NCBI GenBank assembly: GCA_902364065.1
Contig: CABJCJ010000035.1
Location: forward strand, 1 to 23,453
Reading direction: 5' to 3'
Source of the DNA: Veillonellaceae bacterium SB90
Lineage (GTDB): Bacteria; Bacillota; Negativicutes; Selenomonadales; Selenomonadaceae
DNA: 23,453 nt
The notes below the pieces were generated by a model. That model was given only the letters and a program-made list of their open reading frames with translations. It was not told the DNA's origin and did not search any database. The position numbers and the translations under genes are program-made. Shown piece after piece: positions 13,759 to 20,208 of the stretch (within the stretch, counting starts at the first letter, position 1; each line of letters starts with the position of its first letter).

Positions 13759-15147
13759 ATGAAGCATATGAAGCACATGAAGCAAACAATCAAGAAGATG
13801 ATGCGCCTGGCTGGCTTCTGCTGTCTGGCGGCTGGACTGGCCGTGCCGGCTGTCACACACGCGGCCGCTGCCGATGGCGGGCATGTCACGGCGACCTCGG
13901 TCCTCGATGCCAAGGAAGGCCAGCCGGCCGTAACGGAGACAAAGGCTGCGCAGGAAATCGCGGCCGAGGCCAGAGCCGATGGCGGACAGGCACAGGCAGC
14001 TGATGTGCACAGCGTGAGCCTTACCTGGCCTGTCGTGCCGGGAGCTGTCAAATATCAGGTGGAAATCCTGCGCTCGCAGCGTGATGATTTGACGGATGTC
14101 ATCATGACGCAGAATCAGATCTTCACGAATGGCGTCGATATCGACCTGAGCCGCTTTGGCAAGGCGGCCGCTTCGTTCTGGTGGAAGGTGCGTCCGCTTG
14201 ATTACAGCGGCAATCCGCTGTCCTCGTATTCCGCTCCACAGCCTGTCACTTCCGGGGTGCTGAACCCGAAGGCCCCGCAGCCGACGGCCGAATACGACCA
14301 GATGGATTACGCCGCCGAATACCCCGTTTACTCCTGGATCCCGATGCCCGGCGCCAAGCACCATGAGGTCCAGGTCTACCGCGAGGTAAACGGCAAGGAC
14401 ATGTACGTCAAGACCCTGCAGGGCGGCGAATACGATGTCTACGACTGGGATGCCTACACGACGCCGGGCCGTTACTACTGGCGCGTGCGTTCCGTCGATG
14501 AGAATGGCGCGGCCATAAGTGACTGGTCTGACAAGAGCGGCTTCTCCGTCACGGCCCCGACGCCGATTGCCGCGCTCGGCGACAGCATCACGCACGGCGG
14601 CGGCGTCATGAGTGTGCCGCCTTCGTACAAACTCTACAACTGGGAGACGTATGCCGGCGTTCCCATTAAGAACCTCGGCGTCAGCGGCAACACCACGCAG
14701 GATATGCTCGACCGCTTCGAGCACGATGTCCTGCCGTTCTCGCCGCGCGTCCTCGTCATCATGGGCGGCGTCAACGACTACCGTGCCGGCACACTGGGCT
14801 GGACCGTCGTGCAGCATCTCAAGGCCCTCAAGGAGAAGTGCGCGGCCTACGGCATCATCCCCGTTTTCGTGACGCCGACGCCCATCAATCCGGGCCTCAT
14901 GATTCACCGCGCGGGCATCGAGCATCCGACGCCGGACTGGCTCGTGCACCAGCAGTACGTCTGCGACTGGGTCAAGCGTCAGCCGTATTCCGTGGATGTC
15001 GCAAGCTCGCTTGTCGATGAGCGCGGCTGGCTCCGCAGCGATTACACGACGGACGGTCTGCACCCCGACTACCAGGCCAAGAAAGAGATGGGCGAGAAGA
15101 TAGGCCGCTATCTCTCCGCCACGTTTCCCTGGTTGCTCAACTCATAA
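13759..15147 (+). CDS. Secreted SGNH/GDSL hydrolase with Fn3-like domains
   Basis: A 462-residue exported esterase-like protein. A signal peptide (about 1-36: MKHMKHMKQTIKK, hydrophobic core, VTHAAAA) is followed by a low-complexity region, then two beta-sandwich, fibronectin-III-like segments (about 80-165 and 185-265; SLTWPVVPGAVKYQVEI and YSWIPMPGAKHHEVQVY). The SGNH domain (about 270-462) has all four blocks: GDSITHGGG (Ser), NLGVSGNT (Gly), GGVND (Asn) and DGLHPD (Asp/His). The substrate is likely an acyl or acetyl group on a glycan or lipid in the envelope, but this is inference. The ATG at 13759 is one of three possible in-frame starts (13759, 13768, 13777) created by a 9-base repeat; AAGGT lies 13 bases before the first. 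Confidence 0.88.
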   Translation: MKHMKHMKQTIKKMMRLAGFCCLAAGLAVPAVTHAAAADGGHVTATSVLDAKEGQPAVTETKAAQEIAAEARADGGQAQAADVHSVSLTWPVVPGAVKYQVEILRSQRDDLTDVIMTQNQIFTNGVDIDLSRFGKAAASFWWKVRPLDYSGNPLSSYSAPQPVTSGVLNPKAPQPTAEYDQMDYAAEYPVYSWIPMPGAKHHEVQVYREVNGKDMYVKTLQGGEYDVYDWDAYTTPGRYYWRVRSVDENGAAISDWSDKSGFSVTAPTPIAALGDSITHGGGVMSVPPSYKLYNWETYAGVPIKNLGVSGNTTQDMLDRFEHDVLPFSPRVLVIMGGVNDYRAGTLGWTVVQHLKALKEKCAAYGIIPVFVTPTPINPGLMIHRAGIEHPTPDWLVHQQYVCDWVKRQPYSVDVASSLVDERGWLRSDYTTDGLHPDYQAKKEMGEKIGRYLSATFPWLLNS

Positions 15148-15174
15148 ACCTCGCCCCGATTCCCGCGAAAAGCG

Positions 15175-15225
15175 AAATGCCGCAGGCCGGCAGGAGATTC
15201 ATCCTGACTGGTCCGCGGCATTTTT
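15175..15225 (+). terminator. Intrinsic terminator of the thiD/SGNH unit
   Basis: AAATGCCGC (15175-15183) pairs with GCGGCATTT (15214-15222), CAGGA/TCCTG pair inside, and TTTTT follows. Confidence 0.85.
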
Positions 15226-15231
15226 CGTACA

Positions 15232-15274
15232 TAAAAACGTCACATCTCCTTGTCGGGCGACAGGGATGTGACGT
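15232..15274 (-). terminator. Intrinsic terminator of the 44-codon gene
   Basis: ACGTCACATC (15237-15246) pairs perfectly with 15265-15274, continued by CC/GG and TGTCG/CGACA. On the minus strand the stem is followed by TTTTT (plus-strand AAAAA at 15233-15237). Confidence 0.85.
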
Positions 15275-15311
15275 CTGGCGTCATATGCGCTTGTGCAATG
15301 CGACGTATATA

Positions 15312-15446
15312 TTACTGATTATCGCTGTCTTTGCTCATTTCCTTGTAGACGGAAACGATACGTGCGATGAAATCATAGGACTTGGCGCTCTGTTCCCAAA
15401 TAACCTGGAATGCGGGATCGTTCATGACTTTTGCAAAGTCTTTCAT
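15312..15446 (-). CDS. 44-aa soluble small protein of unknown function
   Basis: The ATG at 15446 follows AGGAGG at 8 to 10 bases. The protein has no membrane segment and reads as amphipathic helices: MKDFAKVMNDPAFQVIWEQS then AKSYDFIARIVSVYKEM, ending in a polar tail. The gene has a clear promoter (TTGCAA-16-TATAAT), an inverted repeat over the promoter start and an own terminator, so it is very likely a real, regulated gene. It lies downstream of the heavy-metal-binding protein gene on the same strand but seems to be transcribed on its own. No family is recognised. An antitoxin, regulator or cofactor-binding peptide are only guesses. Confidence 0.75.
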   Translation of the reverse strand: MKDFAKVMNDPAFQVIWEQSAKSYDFIARIVSVYKEMSKDSDNQ

Positions 15447-15461
15447 GTTTTTGTTACCTCC

Positions 15462-15516
15462 TAATCTAGTACCAACTTCTGATACTAGATTATAGCAGGT
15501 CATAAAAAATTTGCAA
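15462..15516 (-). promoter_or_regulatory. Promoter and inverted repeat of the 44-codon gene
   Basis: On the minus strand TTGCAA (15516-15511), a 16-base spacer and TATAAT (15494-15489) form a good sigma-A promoter. TAATCTAGTA (15462-15471) and TACTAGATTA (15483-15492) are exact inverted repeats separated by 11 bases. They overlap the -10 box and reach to the ribosome binding site, so they could be an operator or an RNA hairpin in the 5' leader. Confidence 0.7.
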
Positions 15517-15563
15517 CCCCATTTGCCCTATAAATTTTCAATGGCTTAATTAATATGTTTTAT

Positions 15564-15929
15564 TTATCCCTTTGCGTGGATGCCGGTGATCGTGTAGCCG
15601 CTGCCGGCAAGTGCCTGGCGAATCTCGTCGTCGCTGACCTCGCGCGTCATCTTGAGTACGGCGTGACCACGGTGCAAATTGACCTCGGCGGCTGCGCCGT
15701 CAATCGTGTTGAGTGCCTGTTCGACGCGAATCTTGCAGTTGCCGCAGGTCATGCCCTCGATGTCGACGACCTTCTTGCCGATGACCGTGCCGCTGAGTTT
15801 CTTGGGCAGGGGTGCCGTGACCGCGCCGCCTCCGCAGCAGCTGCTCTCCCCACGGAAATGTTTCAGTACGCCCTTGACCGCGAAGAACAATGCGACCAGG
15901 ACGAGTATGCCAACGATTGCTGTTGCCAT
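15564..15929 (-). CDS. Membrane-anchored heavy-metal-associated (CopZ-like) domain protein
   Basis: A 121-residue protein with an N-terminal membrane helix (about 2-20) followed by a short basic stretch and a Cys-rich motif SCCGGG (30-35), as seen in FeoB-associated Cys-rich small membrane proteins. A C-terminal HMA domain (about 53-121) follows, with the metal-binding motif MTCGNC (60-65) and typical VEQALN and VLKM strands. CopZ-like domains bind Cu(I) and pass it to ATPases. Here the domain would be held at the membrane's inner face. The ATG at 15929 has GAGGAGGA upstream. No ATPase is adjacent in this window. The region before it (15930-16020) is AT-rich and abuts the IS607-like element, so its original promoter may have been displaced. 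Confidence 0.82.
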   Translation of the reverse strand: MATAIVGILVLVALFFAVKGVLKHFRGESSCCGGGAVTAPLPKKLSGTVIGKKVVDIEGMTCGNCKIRVEQALNTIDGAAAEVNLHRGHAVLKMTREVSDDEIRQALAGSGYTITGIHAKG

Positions 15930-16014
15930 GATGATTCCTCCTCGTTGTGATGATAATTTAGTTACGTTATATTTATTATAAATACCAAATAATACTATTC
16001 GTATTTTTTATAAA

Positions 16015-16140
16015 TTTCGCTGTTCGCTCTTTCTCGCATCAGGCGCAGCCGGAGCCGCGGCGAGCGCTCATCGAAAGGGCTACTACAGCTGGGCGCAACG
16101 CTACGCCCTTTATCCCGTCTGTATTCACATTCGGGAATAC
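16015..16140 (-). ncRNA. Candidate TnpB guide RNA (reRNA) overlapping the tnpB 3' end
   Basis: TnpB guide RNAs overlap the end of tnpB and run into the flank. Here AAAGGGC (16074-16080) and GCCCTTT (16105-16111) pair perfectly, while GGGCG (16091-16095) can alternatively pair with CGCCC (16104-16108), a mutually exclusive or pseudoknot-like arrangement. The GC-rich tail follows to about 16041. The guide would be the sequence just beyond the element end, near or below 16015. The exact ends are not known. Confidence 0.45.
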
Positions 16141-17295
16141 TTTTCGCATGATCTGGTAGGCACCATTGACATCGGCATTGATTTTCCGGCCATCGTTCGC
16201 TTGGAACAGGCCACGATGGATGCGGCGCGATTTGTCATAGCATTCTTTGACGGGTGCCTCGTCATCCAAGAATGACGTACCGCTCGTGTAGCTCTCTTCA
16301 GTCAGCACGACCTTCATGCCGATTGATTCGGCCTTGTACTGAAGCATCTGAATGAAGCGGGCGAAAGGCAGTTGTACGAAACTCTGGTTGACCTTGCGCC
16401 CAAGTTTCGCTTCTTGTTTCCAGCCCTTGTTCTTGCCGATGACCAGTACAGACACATCCTGCTCCGCGCATAAGTCGATGACCTTGCGGCTTGCCTTGTG
16501 CAGGTAATCCTCGACTTTGCGGTTCCGCTTCGCTGTGAGCCGCGCGATTCGCTTGGATGAATGGCGTCCATTCATCAGCTCACAGATGCTCCTGCGCTTG
16601 GCCATCTGCTTGTTGTAGTACTGATTGACCGACTTGAGCGGCGTCCCCTTGAGCAGGACAGGTCGCTCGTCTGTGTTCCAGGCCAGCGCCGCGAGATTGT
16701 CGACGCCGATATCGATGGCGGCATACTTTCCATTGTCGGCTTTCTCCTCGACTTTCGGCAACTCATAGACGAGCTCCAGATCAATCTCACCACCATGCGG
16801 GATAATGCGTGCCTGCTTGAACACAGCATCTGGTTGACTGGCGAAGATGGCCTTTACCGTGAACCCTTGAAAGACTCTTGGAAAGCGGATGACTCCGTCT
16901 TTGAGCTTGCAGTTCTGGTTTGTCAGTACCAGCGGGAAACAGCCGTCTTTCGGCTTGTACTTCGGCAGCTTTGGCCGTCCCTTGTACTTCTCGGGATGCG
17001 CCTTCCAGTCCTTGATAGCCGCGAAGAACGACGTCCAATTCTTATCCAAGATGCGAAGCGTTTGCTGTGCCGACTGTGCAGTCGGCATCTCCCGATAGTC
17101 AGGGTACTCTGCGTCAACCTTCAGCAAACGGTCGACTTCGCCGTAGCGCAGCCATTTGCCATCTTCAATGAATGTCTGGCGAATCAGGTAGTTCCCGTGG
17201 TTGTACAGGTTCTTGGAACGATGACAGAATTCGCGCAGCATGGCGTAAAAAGGTGAAGAAGGTTTAAGCCGGTGGTGTTCCACTCGTTTCATCAT
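16039..17295 (-). CDS. tnpB: TnpB, RNA-guided nuclease of the IS607-like element
   Basis: A 418-residue TnpB. The N-terminal HTH/WED-like part includes FCHRSKNLYNHGNYLIRQ, and the RuvC core has the three acidic sites: D195 (AAIDIGVDN), E333/E334 (LTEESYTSGTS) and D375 (NADVNGAYQI). RuvC-II is followed by FLDDEAPVKECY..., where many TnpBs have a CxxC...CxxC zinc ribbon. Here only one Cys remains, as in a known Firmicutes subgroup. TnpB cuts DNA next to a short target motif, guided by the reRNA from its own 3' end, and helps keep the element in place. The ATG at 17295 has AAGGAGG 10 bases upstream, inside the tnpA 3' remnant. No frameshift or stop was seen, so it looks intact although its tnpA is broken. 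Confidence 0.9.
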   Translation of the reverse strand: MMKRVEHHRLKPSSPFYAMLREFCHRSKNLYNHGNYLIRQTFIEDGKWLRYGEVDRLLKVDAEYPDYREMPTAQSAQQTLRILDKNWTSFFAAIKDWKAHPEKYKGRPKLPKYKPKDGCFPLVLTNQNCKLKDGVIRFPRVFQGFTVKAIFASQPDAVFKQARIIPHGGEIDLELVYELPKVEEKADNGKYAAIDIGVDNLAALAWNTDERPVLLKGTPLKSVNQYYNKQMAKRRSICELMNGRHSSKRIARLTAKRNRKVEDYLHKASRKVIDLCAEQDVSVLVIGKNKGWKQEAKLGRKVNQSFVQLPFARFIQMLQYKAESIGMKVVLTEESYTSGTSFLDDEAPVKECYDKSRRIHRGLFQANDGRKINADVNGAYQIMRKVFPNVNTDGIKGVALRPAVVALSMSARRGSGCA

Positions 17296-17756
17296 CCTCT
17301 ATCGCCTCCTTGATCTTCCGCAGTCTTCTGCGGCTGGAATACAGCTCCATGGAGTAGCAATGCAACAGGTTCACGATTTCAGGTCACAACCACACGCTCA
17401 ACGCGTCCGGTAAGGACATCGTCCAGCAGGTCGAACAATCCCTTTCGCTTCTCAAAGCTGATGCCACTGGCAATGTCCGAGAATACGCCGTTGATGGTGT
17501 AGCCGCTTGCAAAGCAGAACTGCTTGAGCAGTTGGATCTGGTTCTTGAGGTCAGGTTTCTGCTTTGGCGTAGAAACACGAGCATAGATATAGGTCTTGCG
17601 CTTCACATCCTTGTTGAGGAACTTGTAGACATCTTCCTCGTTGTAGTCATAGTGGCCATTGGGCATGACATGGACGCGGATAATTCCTGTTTTTACATAC
17701 TTTGTTAGTGTCGGTCGAGAAACCTGCAAGACACGAAGAACATCTTTAGAAAACAT
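17264..17756 (-). pseudogene. tnpA: IS607-type TnpA serine recombinase with internal out-of-frame deletion
   Basis: The first 125 codons hold a MerR-like helix-turn-helix (VLQVSRPTLTKYVKTGII) and the start of the serine-recombinase domain with the nucleophile S62 (YARVSTPKQK). They stop at RVERVVVT followed by TGA. In another frame directly downstream, 17374 to 17264, the sequence reads VNLLHCYSMELYSSRRR then LRKIKEAIEDDE. This is the usual C-terminus of IS607 TnpA. The conserved YKDRLSR-to-EEI part, about 45 residues in relatives, is missing. So one out-of-frame deletion of roughly 130 to 150 bases joined ...VVT to EIVNLL.... ATG 17756 has GAGGAGGTGA. The C-terminal remnant overlaps the tnpB start as in intact elements. 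Confidence 0.85.
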
Positions 17757-17776
17757 GCAGAACTCACCTCCTCTTC

Positions 17777-17828
17777 ATAGATAATTATAAAATATATTAT
17801 AATTATAATATATTTTATAATTATCTAT
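17777..17828. repeat. Perfect 52-bp AT-rich palindrome upstream of tnpA
   Basis: Bases 17777-17802 are the exact reverse complement of 17803-17828, with no loop and only two G:C pairs in total. The left arm begins ATAGATAATTATAAAATA. It ends directly at the tnpA ribosome binding site. It contains several TATAAT-like -10 boxes, and in RNA it would fold into a 26-bp AU hairpin. Its position suits a TnpA-binding region or the tnpA promoter and operator. Confidence 0.9.
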
Positions 17829-17857
17829 AGATTTGGTGTGTTTAATTTTATATCTTT

Positions 17858-17886
17858 ACTATATACCATAGTGGGGTATATGTCAA
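17858..17886 (-). promoter_or_regulatory. Sigma-A promoter with CsoR-like operator
   Basis: On the minus strand TTGACA (17886-17881), a 17-base spacer and TATAGT (17863-17858) form a near-consensus promoter. Between the boxes an inverted repeat ATATACC (17861-17867) and GGTATAT (17875-17881) contains TACCATAGTGGGGTA. This resembles CsoR copper-repressor operators (TACC...GGGGTA), a comparison from memory. It now faces tnpA, with the HMA-protein gene about 1.9 kb further along the same strand. Confidence 0.6.
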
Positions 17887-17960
17887 TACTGGTTATCACT
17901 TTCATTATAAAAATGACTCGTATTTTGTCAGGTGGGCGGGAAAAAGATGCTCAACTTATT

Positions 17961-18129
17961 TTCACATAAGTGATATAGCTTGTACATATGTGAAAGTAAA
18001 TGAGAAGTTCATTGAGAATGACAAAAAACAAGAGAAAAAATGGCTAAAATGATTGTAATTGCAGGGCTATCTTGATAATATAAGACCTGTCAAGAGGATA
18101 ACAAAAGAGATTGAACATCACATATGTGA
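17961..18129. promoter_or_regulatory. Three related TCACATAWGTGA palindromes, likely SorC-regulator operators
   Basis: Site A TCACATAAGTGA (17962-17973), site B TACATATGTGA (17983-17993) and site C TCACATATGTGA (18118-18129, perfect). A and B are about 20 bases centre to centre, two helical turns. C lies 16 bases before the regulator's ATG. A possible promoter TTGTAA-17-TAATAT (18053-18081) lies between B and C. This whole 17829-18145 stretch has no gene. Confidence 0.6.
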
Positions 18130-18145
18130 AGAAAAGGAAATCAAC

Positions 18146-19084
18146 ATGGTACCAGTTGAAAAGCGAATCTTGATAAAAGCAGCCAATATGTACTATATGG
18201 ATCATATGAAACAGAGCGAAATCGCGAAACGCATGGGCGTTGATCGCACAACGGTCAGCAAATACCTCAAGAAGGCTCTCGAATACGGCATCGTCACCAT
18301 CAATGTGGAAAGCGATTCGTACGAGGAGCTCGAGGCTGCGCTTGAACGGCGCTTCGGCCTTCGCGAAGCCTACATCGTATCCAAAAGCTACGATATGCAG
18401 GTCATCAAACGGAACATGGCGCATGCAGGACTCAATCTGCTGCGGCGCATCGTCTCCGATGGTCAGGTCATCGGCCTGGCCTGGGGCACGAGCATCCGGG
18501 AATTGACGCGTTGTGCGAGGCGCGAGCGTCTGCCGAAGCTCGATGCGGATTTCGTTCCCATCGACGGCGGCCCGGAACGCATCGACAGCGATCACCACGT
18601 CAACACACTGTGCTACGAACTGGCCAATGCGTTCGGCGCGCGCAGCCATTACATCTACGCGCCGGCCATCACGCGCACGGCCGAGATTCGTGAGGCCATC
18701 GTCCACGACGTCAACTACGAGAAGATTTCGAATTTCTGGAAACAGCTTGACATTGCCATTGTTGGCATCGGCGCACCGGTCAAATCCTCGAACCTTGTCT
18801 GGTCCGGTGATTTCGGCCGCGAGGCCATCGACTCGATGACCCGCACGGGAGCCGTCGGCGAGATCTGCTCCATCTTTTACGACATCAACGGCAAGCCGGT
18901 AAAAACGCCGTTTACCGACCGCACGATTGCGGTCCCCCTCGAGAAGCTTTCCACCCTGCCGTACAGCATTGGCATGGCCGCTTCGCGGGAGAAAGTACCG
19001 GCTATCATGGGAGCCCTCAGGGGCCACCTCATCAATGTCCTGATTACGGACGAAGACACAGCCAAAATCCTGCTCAACGAATGA
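18146..19084 (+). CDS. SorC/DeoR-family sugar-binding transcriptional regulator
   Basis: A 312-residue regulator with an N-terminal helix-turn-helix (about 20-45: QSEIAKRMGVDRTTVSKYLK) and a C-terminal SorC-type sugar-phosphate-binding domain. Typical pieces are GQVIGLAWGTSIREL, DFVPIDGGPE, IVGIGAP and GEICSIFYDINGKPV. Such tetrameric regulators control sorbose, sorbitol and similar operons and respond to phosphorylated sugar. The ATG at 18146 is chosen by AAAAGGA 7 bases upstream. An upstream extension to 18059 would cover operator site C. It is the first gene of a seven-gene operon with GutM 31 bases downstream and likely controls its own operon through the upstream palindromes. The effector is probably sorbitol-6-phosphate or fructose-6-phosphate (inference). 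Confidence 0.92.
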   Translation: MVPVEKRILIKAANMYYMDHMKQSEIAKRMGVDRTTVSKYLKKALEYGIVTINVESDSYEELEAALERRFGLREAYIVSKSYDMQVIKRNMAHAGLNLLRRIVSDGQVIGLAWGTSIRELTRCARRERLPKLDADFVPIDGGPERIDSDHHVNTLCYELANAFGARSHYIYAPAITRTAEIREAIVHDVNYEKISNFWKQLDIAIVGIGAPVKSSNLVWSGDFGREAIDSMTRTGAVGEICSIFYDINGKPVKTPFTDRTIAVPLEKLSTLPYSIGMAASREKVPAIMGALRGHLINVLITDEDTAKILLNE

Positions 19085-19115
19085 GCAGGAGAGGATAAAA
19101 AAAGGAGGAATTGCT

Positions 19116-19556
19116 ATGCTTTGGACGTTGTTCCTGGCCGCGATTGTGGTCTGGATCCTGCAGACGGTGCTGGGACTCTGGCAGTTTCGCCGCTTCAGCC
19201 GTCACGTCAAGGAGCTGCGCGCCATCGGCCGCGTGGCCATCGGCAAGTCGAAGGGACGCATCCTCGCAGGAGCTGTCGTGCTGCTGTGCATCGACAAGGA
19301 TTGCCGCATCATCCGTGGAGAAATCATGGAGGGTGTCACGATCTTTGCACGCTGCAAGCACTTCCCGGCACTCGAGGGCCTGAGCCTGCTCGAACTTGAC
19401 GAAACGGTCTGCAAGGGCAGGGGGCTTTCCCGCCAGCAGGTAAAGGCAGCCCTGAGTGCCCGCAAGGACTACCTGGATTACCAGGAACTCCAGCAGGAGC
19501 GTGCTCAGGAACAGGCACAGGCTGTGGCAAAGCCTCTTTTAAAGAAATCATCATAA
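19116..19556 (+). CDS. gutM: GutM-like glucitol operon activator protein
   Basis: A 146-residue protein with an N-terminal membrane-like helix (about 2-20: LWTLFLAAIVVWILQTVLGL) and then QFRRFSRHVKELRAIGRVAIG, the typical start of the GutM family. GutM is linked to Gut PTS genes; in enterobacteria it acts as an operon activator, although the membrane helix leaves its role unclear. The C-terminal 40 residues are a helix rich in Q and E (YLDYQELQQERAQEQAQAV). The ATG at 19116 follows AAAGGAGG. It lies 31 bases after the regulator gene and 31 bases before the EIIC gene. Confidence 0.88.
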   Translation: MLWTLFLAAIVVWILQTVLGLWQFRRFSRHVKELRAIGRVAIGKSKGRILAGAVVLLCIDKDCRIIRGEIMEGVTIFARCKHFPALEGLSLLELDETVCKGRGLSRQQVKAALSARKDYLDYQELQQERAQEQAQAVAKPLLKKSS

Positions 19557-19587
19557 GCTTTTTCAAGGAGAAAAGGAGAGGTAAAAC

Positions 19588-20142
19588 ATGGACACACTGG
19601 TTTTCTTAGCCCAAGGATTCATCGGCATGTTCAACAAAGGCGGCGAGACCTTCGTCGGCTGGGTAACGGGCATCATTCCGACACTCGTCTGCCTGCTCGT
19701 TGCGATGAACTCCATCGTTGCTTTTGTCGGCCAGGAGAAAGTTGAGAAATTCGCGAAGATCTGCGGCGGTAACGTCGTCACGCGTTACATTCTATTGCCT
19801 GTCGTCGGTACGTTCTTCTTCTGCAACCCGATGACACTTTCCCTCGGCAAATTCCTGCCGGAGTATTACAAACCATCGTATTACGCATCAGCTTCGGCAT
19901 CCTGCCACACGTTGAATGGTCTGTTCCCACATGTCGATCCTGCTGAGCTCTTCGTATTCCTCGGCATCGCCAACGGCATCTCGGCTCTCGGCCTGCCGAC
20001 GGTTGACCTGGCACTGCGTTACTTCCTCATCGGTATCGTCATCAACTTCCTGCGTGGCTGGATCACCGACTTTACAACGGCCTATGTACAGAAGCAGCAG
20101 GGTGTAAAACTCAGCAAGGAACTGGTGAAGCTCGAGGGCTGA
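19588..20142 (+). CDS. srlA: Glucitol/sorbitol PTS EIIC component (SrlA/GutA)
   Basis: A 184-residue integral membrane subunit of the sorbitol phosphotransferase system. It begins MDTLVFLAQGFIGMFNKGGE. The sequence TGIIPTLVCLLVAMNSIVAFVG is a membrane helix, and ILLPVVGTFFFCNPM with LGKFLPE and SASCHTLNGLFPHVDP is characteristic of the family. It forms the translocation pore together with the C part of the next gene's product. The ATG at 19588 follows AAGGAGAAAAGGAGAGG. The length matches SrlA of other bacteria. Confidence 0.95.
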   Translation: MDTLVFLAQGFIGMFNKGGETFVGWVTGIIPTLVCLLVAMNSIVAFVGQEKVEKFAKICGGNVVTRYILLPVVGTFFFCNPMTLSLGKFLPEYYKPSYYASASASCHTLNGLFPHVDPAELFVFLGIANGISALGLPTVDLALRYFLIGIVINFLRGWITDFTTAYVQKQQGVKLSKELVKLEG

Positions 20143-20208
20143 TGGCCACGAGCAAAAAAATTACTCAAACAATACATCATATGAACATATATGAAGGAGA
20201 TATGTATC

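Larger units (their letters stand above)
16000..17835 (-). mobile_element. IS607-type insertion sequence, tnpA broken, tnpB intact (ends approximate)
   Basis: tnpA (serine recombinase) and tnpB overlap in the order and orientation of IS607-family elements. The ends cannot be fixed by eye, because IS607 elements have no long terminal inverted repeats and make little or no target duplication. The left boundary given is beyond the tnpB stop and the right one beyond the AT palindrome. The copy cannot move by its own TnpA because of the internal deletion. Confidence 0.7.

Noticed and set aside
13594..15063. 489-codon minus-strand frame inside the SGNH hydrolase gene
   Set aside because: It is antisense to a gene with signal peptide and complete catalytic blocks; a codon-bias shadow.
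17318..17333. CCGCAG-TCTT-CTGCGG hairpin as a terminator between tnpA and tnpB
   Set aside because: It lies within the coding remnant of tnpA (residues SSRRRLRK) with no T run and just before the tnpB ribosome binding site, so termination is unlikely.
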